Source of the DNA: Hirundichthys speculiger
Lineage: Eukaryota > Chordata > Actinopteri > Beloniformes > Exocoetidae
NCBI GenBank assembly: GCA_018398805.1
Contig: JAGFBZ010000290.1
Coordinates: forward strand, 1,364,001 to 1,428,000
Direction of reading: 5' to 3'
DNA length: 64,000 bases
In this document: in pieces, positions 55,281-64,000 of the stretch
Layout of the letters: the number at the start of each line of letters is the position of its first letter
Position numbering within the stretch: the stretch's first letter is position 1
Made by a program: the position numbers and the translations under genes
Notes under the pieces: model-generated
Seen by the model: only the letters and a program-made list of their open reading frames with translations
The model's database searches: none
Told to the model about the DNA's origin: nothing

Positions 55281-57176
55281 AGTGAAAAGAAGAAAGATGC
55301 TGATGTAGCACTGCGTTATCATCAGTAATGGCCTCATCAATACTAAAATATTCAGAGAGAAAGAGAGAGAGCAGAATAAGCACAGGGGAAAAAAAACTAT
55401 TGTGTGTTGTGTTTACATGTTTGTGGATCTTTTTATACGTCTACAAAATGTGCACATTCCACCCTATTGCCTTAAAAGCCTTCAATCACACATTTATACA
55501 ATTTATGACTTGAAGAATTGATTTCACAGTATTCAGTTTAAAATAAATCGAACAGGCAAATTAGGGGGCTGGTACATTTATGACTTCTAGGGTCCAGGAC
55601 TATGTAGTAGTTTATTCTTAAATAGCTTTATATATAAGGTCATTATCCACTTCAAATTGAAGGTATCTGATACTTCAGAAATATTGAACTGAATCAATAT
55701 TTGTTTGCTCTCCTTATCCGTAAGACTTGTATGAGGTAACATGCATGACTCTTCCATTTGAATCATCAGTAGATGATGAGCAGTTGAAACAAAAACATTT
55801 GTCTGTGTAATGAAAAGTGAAAAATCAAGAGTAGGGTAGAAGAATGGATTCAATTACTTATAAACACAAACGTCTATCTGGTCACCAAACTCAAAATTCT
55901 GGCTTCATCATCCTTAGTGTCTAGTTGTCAAACTCTTATAACTGTTATAGAAACAACTGCTATTGAAATCTCTATTTCTGTTCATTAATGCCACTATTAG
56001 TTTAAAGTCTGAGTAAAAAAAAAAAGGAGCATATTTTCCGCATAATAGAAAAAATGGACTATTCAGCCAAAAATAAATGATTAAAGCTAAGATATGATTT
56101 TCTCTGCTCTGAAATGCTGCGGGGGGTGGGGGATGACCACTGAGGACACACATTGACGGATCTCAGATCAGTTTAAATGAACTGCACTAACAGGGCAAAC
56201 AGAGCAGAGTTTGTTTTAAACAAGCTGCTTGGATGTAAACTCACAAATGCATACAGTGAATAGTAAACACCACGGTCACCTTCCAGCTATGGACTAAGTT
56301 CACAACTTCATCTAATCCTGCATCTTACATTTCATTGCCTCATCTAAGTTGTTGGGCTCTGCTTTTTCATTTGGCTTAAAACAGAGCTATGCCCACAGCA
56401 GTGCTGTGTACATTCTAACTAAATCCATGACATTAAAATAAATTTTTTTTTTTTATATATATATGAAAAAAAATCAGTCTGTCAAATATTAGCAGTTAGT
56501 TCCCTCAAGATGAAGAGTTGGTTCCATTAAAATGGCAGAAACAATGTGGTAACAGAGATGGAAAGTAAATAAGGTGAGTGGAAACGCTTCTAAAGCTTAT
56601 AAGAAAAATGTAAAATGATTGTGATCATGGGCTTTTATAGTTATAGTTTTATCATATGTTAAATACATTCATTAACTTTTTCTTTTTTGCAAGGGTGAAT
56701 TATTTTCAGTATGCATTTGCAGTAGTTAGGATTTATGCTTCTTGTCAAATAAGTGTCAAAGCATTTACTTACGGATTCCAAAACAAAATCAAAAACAAGA
56801 AAGGAAAAAAAAAACACATTAAACTACAAGCTGAAAAAAGTCTTCTTACTTATCTGAATAAAGAGTCCCATCTCACTCACTATTGACCACAAGACAGGTT
56901 GTGGTTAAGAACCTGAAACCAGCTGGTTTAGTACATAAACTGAATCAAGAGAGATCCAGTCACTACATTCATGTGATCAGATTATACTGAGGTGACAATC
57001 AGTATTTTCATACTTTTAAGTAAGTCCTGGACTGGACTCTGTAGGATATATATACTTGGCACCATAACTCATCCAGTACCTTGTGCAGATTTACAAAAAA
57101 ATCTAAATCATGGAAACCATGTTAAAAGACACATTGTATGTATCTGATATTTGTAACTTTCAGACTATTCGTACCA

Positions 57177-57246
57177 GAACTGAGAACCAGAAGAACCAGA
57201 AGCAGAACCAGAAGCTGCATCTTTACTGTCCGTAAAGATGCAGCTT
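57177..57246. repeat. GAACCAGAA tandem repeat followed by a perfect hairpin
   Basis: Four or five GA(G/A)AACCAG-type units run into AAGCTGCATCTTTAC (57212-57226), a 5-nt loop, and its exact complement (57232-57246): a perfect 15-bp stem. Confidence 0.85.
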
Positions 57247-57444
57247 AAATAGCACCACCAGCCCTGTCTGCACTTTTACTGCTCTATACACACCACAGGA
57301 AAACTGTGTACCTGTTATATAGTATGTGAGTTTACACAGGAATATGTGTTCTGTGTTACATGTGCTTTCTTCGAAAGAGTGAAAGTGAAATAAATTTGGT
57401 TACGTAGCTGATATTACAGGCTGTGATATCATTATTGTCCGGAT

Positions 57445-57552
57445 GCTCATCCGTCCATTTTTCCAAGTCTGCTTATCCTCTGCATGGGGCTGAACCCAAT
57501 CCCATCCCAGATTTGACAAAAAGCAGAGGAACCCTGGACAGGACTGACACAT
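57445..57552 (-). repeat. SINE-like repeat, 3' part, minus strand
   Basis: Antisense of the family at 42887: CTGCTTATCCTCTGCATGGG, AACCCAATCCCATCCCAG and CCCTGGACAGGACTG match the GGGATAGGCTCCAGC...CTGTCCAGGGTGTACC end with many substitutions. Confidence 0.55.
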
Positions 57553-58780
57553 TTACAGCCAGACTGATTCAAGGCCTCAGCACATCTAAATGTACCAAAC
57601 ATGTGGATTGTGGAGGGAAGCTCATAAAGAAGTGAAACGTTTTATCTTATTTTTAAAACTAAAACAGCACACAGATTTATCTGCCAAAAAAAGAAAAAAA
57701 GATTAGACATGCTGAAGATGATGTTTTACAGAGACATGCATACTTGATTCAGTGATGATTTTAGTTAATTTAGGTATTGTACAAAACTGACTGGTTAATT
57801 ATGTGTGAAAATTGATCCATCTCTCCGTTTTCAGTCCGGTGCGGCAACAAGCACTATATTTTACTGAAAGTGCCTTTTAAACTATAAGAGATGGATCTGT
57901 GTTACAGGCCATTTAACATTAATGTTGAACAGTAAAATATGTGTAATTAGAAGCAATACAACTCTTTCTCTGTCAAGTGGAGATCCATTTCATACATAAA
58001 TCAGGGTGCTGGTGCACGGCCTTCAGACCACTCTACTGCCTCGCAATCATGAAAATATGTAATTCTAGGTTATACAATTCTGTGTTCCCTTAGTTAAGCC
58101 ATGGAGAAGACTATATACTTTTAAACACCAAATAATAATCATATATAACTTTTCTACAACAGGAAATATCACATCAACAACAATAAAAATTTCTAGTTAT
58201 TTTATTTTGTTTACCCCCTCCAACATTAGAGGAGTCGTGACTTTTTTTTTTTTCTTCAAAGGTTGGCCCAATTTCCTGAGGTCCTAATGACATAACCATG
58301 ACTGGCTTTGGTCACAATACAACAAGAATAAAGTACAAAAGCTCTCTCCTTCAGCTGTGTCTTTACGGCTCTGTTCACAGCAGTTGGACATGCATGTTTT
58401 TTCAAATCTGTTTTGCTGCTTTGTGTTGTTCACTTCCAAGGTGCATCACATGCAGCGTTATGTGAAGGTAAGTGAAGGTAAACATAGGAAGGGCAGATAA
58501 TTCTGTTCTGGGTCTGCAAATCTGAACTGTTTTGAAAATAAGACATTTTCATACCGACTGCTCTAATCGAATGGACAGGGTTGAGTTATGTTGGCATTTT
58601 TACAGTTGACAGTGACTACAAACATCCAAAATAAATACACTTAAGCACAAAAAAGGGACCTTTATATGATTTGGACCCTTTTAAGCAGTTCTGTTGCTTC
58701 ACTTTATATATTTGGGTTGGATCAACGTCATCTATTGGGTTGATTCAGCTTGTTTACTGGAGTTGGATCTAATGTAGTTA

Positions 58781-58879
58781 AATTAGATTGGGTGACCTAA
58801 TTTGACTTCCTTGTATGAGATAAGCATCGCGCACTGGTGCAGTTTATATCAGTGTCAAATTAGGTCAACCAATACAATT
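58781..58879. repeat. Fold-back inverted repeat
   Basis: The arms 58781-58806 and 58854-58879 (core TGACCTAATTTGAC) pair at 23 of 26 positions around a 47-nt spacer. Short MITE or structured element. Confidence 0.7.
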
Positions 58880-61798
58880 AAGTAAATATGGGAAACAAAA
58901 GCAGTTATTAATTTAAATTTTTAATTTTACAAAAACAGAGGAATGGACTGATGGTAAAATTCAAAAATGGCTGTGTTGGTATGTGACAGATTGACTCAAT
59001 AATGACATTCATTTTTTTTTTTGTGTGCCAGAGTGAGCTCTCAGGCGAGGTACTGTAAGCTCCCTCAATTAGTATTAATGTGCTTCAAGGGTTATTGAAC
59101 ACAATTTGTGGAAATTTGTGATTACATGGTGGCTTGAAGCAGATCTTAAATAAGACACACCCTGTGTAAGAGAGGGTGAGTTTCTATGTCATCCTCCTTT
59201 CTAGTGGACTCCAGACAAGAATAGAAAATCTGGTATGCTGCCATCATCTGATCAATGGCTTTGATACATTATTAGGAAGAGGTATTTTTATAGACAGAAG
59301 CTGGAATTACACTGCAGTTAAGCTTAAGGCCACACTTGTTGTTAAGAAAGTTTTTTTTTCGTTTGGAGCTAAAGGGAGATTATTAAGAGCAACATGTAGG
59401 AGGTGTGGTACTTTAAAAATCGAGTCAGGAGATGCATTCAGTCCCCAGTGTCAACAGTGTGTGTGTCTTCTGTGTGATCCTGGAGGTGTCACAGTGAAAT
59501 GAGTCTGACAGCTACAATGGCTGCCGGCTTTGGCTCCAGCACCTCTCGTCAGCTGTCTTATCTCTGAGGACAGTTGCCACAGACAGGTGTTTCTGTGTGC
59601 GTGCGTGCCCTGTACTGTTTGTGTGTTTACATTTGTGTGTGTTTACATGTCAGATACGTATGTGCATGGGTCCAGCTGTGTCACCGTCCGTAATCAAATG
59701 GACAGCCATGTGTGTGCACTCCATTGAGAAATTAGGGTGGAAGGTGAGGCAGCTGTGTTTGGGCCATGGAGCTGTGGTCCAGTTAGAAAACAGTGTCATG
59801 TCTCCTCCTTGTGTGGTGATATACAGGAGAGGTGGATAACCTGCAGCTTTGATAAGTTTTATATCATTGTGCTGTGACATCAGAATGCCTTACAACACTG
59901 ACCATTTGTATTTAAGTGGGAACAGTTGCGTATTTAAAGCTTGTGTTGTGGGAACTTGCAGGATTTATGAAATAACTTTGTCAGGTTTGTCATACTTATA
60001 TATTGGCGTGTCAAGCATGAAAATTATTCATCTGGTCTCTAATAAATGCTTTAAAGATACAAAACTTGATAGTTGTTTGGATGAATCTTTTGATTGCAAC
60101 TACTTTGAATTAAAGTGACAATTTGAAATAATCATAAGATAAAGAGAAGGATTCCAACTACTGAAACGGACTGAAACAAATAATAGCTTAAGCTCAAATT
60201 CACAAACACAAACAGCCCACTCACACAGCTTAAATAATGTGTCCTTTCATTTTCATTTTCAGTTTCCTTTCTGTAAATAAAAGTATGATGTTTGCAGGTA
60301 AGAGGCCTGAGATGGTACCCTGGTTAATTTAATCCTTTTATTCATGTGAACTAATTTAGTTTTTTTTATTGTTTCAAATGAATGCCATTATTGCTGTAGT
60401 AGGTGTTAGATAGTATAATTTCTAATACTTTTGCTACTGATAGTACTGATATTCACCACGCTATTCTTTTTGTGTGTTTTTTTTTTGTGAAATCACAGTT
60501 GTTACTGTTTCTCAGGTCCCTTTGGCAGATGCTCTTGCAGATGTTTCCCCTTGTGGTTTTACTCATCTGCACGCATATTTTTCCTCTGTATATTTAGCAA
60601 CTTTTTGAAAGTCAAGTTGTTTTGGAGTTAATAGAGTGGCTGCCATTGAAGCTGTTATTATTGGTATTGAGTAGAGCTGCAGAATGTGTCCCTGTGTGTT
60701 GACTACCTCGTGCTCCAGAAGGGTTGTTTTCTACTTTTTTTTGTGTTATTGATCAACTCTCAACTCTATTTATCAGTTCACACAGAGATAAAACCACCAA
60801 CCAGCTGAAAGTGTTACACTTAAAAACAGCTTTTGCGGTGGTTGCAGTGTTAAAGGTTGTAACTCATCAGTCTCATATAAACACAGTGACAATCTCAGAA
60901 CACACATTTAACACATACATCAGCGGATATCACTTAATCTTGTATTCTAGAAGAATCGTCTAAAATAGAAGAATTCTTCTGATCGATTTTTTATTGTCTT
61001 TATGAGCTTGTTTGGGTTGTTGTTTATTTTCTTGCTTTTTGTCCTGATATCCAACATCTCAACCTTTGAAGTCCCACCTGGCAGAGAGAGACAAAGTGAG
61101 AAGACAGGTGTGTCAGACAGAAGGAGAAGCTGCTGGCTTTGATGGATGAGGGGCAGGTGCTTCTTCATAAGACTAGTCCAGGTTGCTAGGCAACTAATGG
61201 GGTCACAGGTTACCGTTCATATAGGGTGTCATGTTCAGTGTATGTTAGTTGTAGATGTAGTGTTTTTCTCCTTTAATCTATATTGAAACTGCCTTCATAT
61301 GTTAGTTGTAATGAAAGTGTCTTTTTTATTGATCCTCTATGTATATAAAAGGGTGTGTCATCAAAGATATTTTTGACAAGTGTGTGACAAGGCTGCAGAT
61401 GCATTTTTCGGAAGTTTTTCCTCATCTTCTCTTTCCTTTTCTTTGAGGACAAGGCTCTGCTCTTTCCTGATGACATCTGGGTGTTTAGTTGTCAACCAGA
61501 TTAGTCCAAATAATTCAAATACGTTTGTAAGTGTCAAATGCTTCACCTCTCCTGTAACTTTCTAAATGATGAATATTGTTTTTTTGAAGACATAATCTTT
61601 GAATATAAGCAGATGGTTAACTCAACCCAAATATGTGTAGCTGAATGGGGACAATTTATGATTTGAAGTTCTCAGTGCTTCAGAGCAATTTCCTGATCAT
61701 TTGTACAATATTGATTGAAGTTTATTTATGACAAGAAATGCAGAAATACATGAATGGATCATATATAGTCACTGTAACATGTACTGTATGTGGTAAAA

Positions 61799-61799
<1 letters not shown>

Positions 61800-61864
<65 letters not shown>
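61800..61864. repeat. (AT)26 then (AC)n microsatellite
   Basis: About 52 bp of AT followed by AC units; strongly cruciform-prone. Confidence 0.95.
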
Positions 61865-61865
<1 letters not shown>

Positions 61866-62420
61866 AAATATACATATTTTCATGTTTTGGCAATGAAATT
61901 GACTTTATGAGGTCATATGACATCAGGATCATTACACATACTGATGCAGTGTTTGTTTTTCTTTTATTCTACACTATAATAAATTCAGTACAATGTAATT
62001 GTGATTTTTAGCAGCTCACAGATTAGTAGTTCCCAGTTCTGGTTCTCACTACTCAGAGTTCTGCTCAGATTTATTTACACCATTTCCTGCAGACTTGCCT
62101 CATCTGATGTATATTAATGCAAATCTGTTATAGAGGAAAAACTATTTCTCAATGTTGGTTCTTGTATGGCGGCTGAGAATGGCACCTGCACTGCCGAGCA
62201 CCTGTGTTCAGTCATTTATGCAATTTTTATGACTTAACCCTCTTTTCATCAAGTGTTTTCCCAACTGCACTGTGTTTTAAAGAGAATATTGCTGAGATTG
62301 TAAAATGAGCTGCCATTTCAAGGTAGACAGCCAGACATGACCAGGGTGCAATCCCAGCCCTCTTACCTGCATTATACGTACAATCATAGTTATTCAATCT
62401 TAATTTTTTTTTTATTAACA

Positions 62421-62563
62421 AATATCCATCCATCCATCCATTATCTATACCCGTTTAATCCCCTGCAGGGTCCCAGGGATCTGCTGGAGCCTATCGCCAG
62501 CTTTCTTCAGGTGAAAGGCCGGGGTACACCCTGGACAGGTCACCAGTCCATCACAGGGCCACA
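62421..62563 (-). repeat. SINE-like repeat, 3' part, minus strand
   Basis: (ATCC)n followed by TTTAATCCCCTGCAGGGTCC, CTGCTGGAGCCTATC, GGGGTACACCCTGGACAGGT and CCAGTCCATCACAGGGCC: antisense 3' half of the family at 42887. Its tetramer tail is at the left. Confidence 0.8.
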
Positions 62564-64000
62564 TTAACAGAATATGATAAAATATTAAAATGAGAAACAG
62601 TCCTCTCAGAACTAATGATACATTGAAACTGTTGCGTCAGACCACCAAAAGTAAAGGCTTTATCTATTACTTAATATCTCCCAATATTTTATTATACTAT
62701 CACACAGTTCCTTTGGTAAACTAAGTACTGTTAAGTTAAACAAAATTCACAAAATATTTTAAAGCGTGGTGGTCCATAAACACACTGAACAGAAGAGAAG
62801 TCAAATTTCGATTGAAGTCAATCACATTTTCATGGTTTCAAAAAAAAAAAGTACTATTTAAGTGATTAGATTGATGATAAAAAAAATTAGGGTCAACAAT
62901 TGCTCTAATGTTCTTAGAGGTAAGCTGGATTTACATAAAGCTTGCGAAGTTGTGTGACAAGCCAAATGTTTTTATTCTGAAGGGAATTATGTAACAGTCA
63001 GCACAGCACAGCTACTACTGGTCTGTGCTGACTGCTGAGTTTAGAGGGAAAAAGAGCTGCGTGTTTGTTGGGCTGCAATGGATTTATCAGATGTTCACCA
63101 TGACTTAAAGGCAGCATGCAGATTTAAGAGAATTGTAGGTCTTGAAATGGAAGTTTTAGACAATCTATTTTTGTAACACCATTAAAGTAACTCATTTTAT
63201 ACTGAACAATACAACTCCCAACAATGATAAAATTAATGAGGCTTCAAATTGGTAGATGGATATCTTGTTAGATTAAACTATGCAAGCAATTTTGGATAGG
63301 AATGTCCATAGGTTTAGCAGATATTATGACCTGCAGATAGATCTCAAATGCTGAATTATAATGTGAAGTCACACAATTTTAGCATACTGAAGGGAGTAGT
63401 CATGAATACCCCTGACAGAGGAGAGCAAAATGAACTTCTAAACAGACATTTACTGTATAGCACACTGTCACAAAATGATGTTCAGCTCAATACTTTCCAG
63501 ATCAGTAAATCAGCACTGCAGTCACTGTAGCAAGCAAGAGCTAAACACAAAATAAACTCTATTAAAGATAAACTAGAAGCAGTTGCAATTAAAATTACTG
63601 TCTTGTAGTTGTATGCTTGAGCCAAAATGTAGTAAAAGAGTGTCATGGGCACCATATGTGACAATCGACAATGCCCTCAGTATGGATGTTGTCGCAAAGA
63701 AGCTGCAAATATAAAACGTGGAATGAAAGTCAGAGTCTTCATCTTAGCCAATTCAAATAATCGTCAAACCTCTCTAGAAGTATGCATTCACAAGAGTGGA
63801 CAGCCAGAGAGCCTCCAGCAGCAGAGAGGCAGAAAAAATCTTAGTCTTCAAGTTTCAAGTGAGTTTGTTTGTTTGACCTTTGTCTAGTACACATGTATGT
63901 AACACAGCAGGAAAAAGACCAGAAACTGCCTCCCAGACAGAAATACAATAGCTGTGACTGAACCCTGTTTGTTTTTAAGTAGGAACACCCTCTGCCTGGG

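Larger units (their letters stand above)
53005..64000 (+). other. pde2a: pde2a intron 1 (start only)
   Basis: From the GTAAGT donor to the window end I see no exon continuing the gene: no segment resembles the next shared PDE2A exon or an alternative leader. A first intron of 11 kb or more is plausible for this gene. It contains fish repeats (57445, 62421), microsatellites (55242, 61800) and two fold-backs (57212, 58781). Open frames of 60-108 codons within it have no recognised domain. Confidence 0.6.

Noticed and set aside
59176..59502. 108-codon + frame with several Cys near the end
   Set aside because: Cys spacing looked like a zinc knuckle, but there is no consistent C-x2-C pair set and no splice context; considered intronic.
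61790..62011. Frame starting in (AT)n
   Set aside because: Tyr-Ile repeats are the translated microsatellite.
1..64000. CRISPR arrays, operons, rRNA or tRNA genes, phage-like modules
   Set aside because: None present; direct repeats are microsatellites or dispersed transposons. The tRNA-like A and B boxes at 42.9 kb belong to a SINE-like repeat without a tRNA fold.

Overview
The window looks like nuclear DNA of a ray-finned (teleost) fish. It is AT-rich and intron-like, with only one short coding segment I can recognise as host, and it is packed with decayed transposons typical of fish: several Tc1 lineages, PIF/Harbinger, hAT, pogo/mariner MITEs, an L2/CR1 (Maui-like) LINE with an esterase ORF1, RTE/Rex3 tails, a SCAN-like gypsy gag remnant and a solo LTR. 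There is no bacterial gene organisation, no rRNA or tRNA gene and no CRISPR. Most open frames of 60-180 codons are chance or transposon-derived.

Layout. 0-5.5 kb: a miRNA-like hairpin, a possible 46-bp exon, palindromic hAT MITEs, a complete non-autonomous Harbinger (1861-3155, 3-bp TSD) sitting inside a Tc1 remnant, a chimera of two different Tc1 elements (3464-4772) and the first copy of a BED-finger hAT family. 5.5-9.7 kb: mostly unique DNA with one candidate MITE (7376-7840). 9.7-14.6 kb: one L2/CR1 LINE, internally deleted and split by a 2-kb hAT whose insertion site can be read to within a few bases. 15.5-21.7 kb: gypsy/SCAN gag remnant, a complete hAT copy (17787-18946), a decayed coding-like stretch, a pogo MITE and a Tc1 remnant. 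21.7-41 kb: sparse, with RTE tails, a putative 1.2-kb DNA transposon carrying a large palindrome (28056-29290) and a third BED-hAT copy. 41.3-42.0 kb: a solo LTR with a perfect 5-bp TSD. 42.9-51.6 kb: SINE-like repeat, Tc1 fragments and LINE tails.

The host gene starts at about 52.2 kb. A CpG-rich promoter region leads to a 19-codon first coding exon (52946-53004) ending in a consensus GTAAGT donor. Its peptide matches the membrane-targeting N terminus of cGMP-stimulated phosphodiesterase 2A (PDE2A3 form), so I call it pde2a exon 1 on the + strand. The remaining 11 kb is then its first intron. An overlapping upstream ORF and two cAMP-response-element-like sites lie in the 5' region. The sequence upstream of 52 kb is intergenic or belongs to an unidentified neighbouring gene.

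I found no clearly new multi-gene system. The most rewarding points are the pde2a promoter/start region, the datable nested insertions, and several unexplained fold-backs and coding-like relics.
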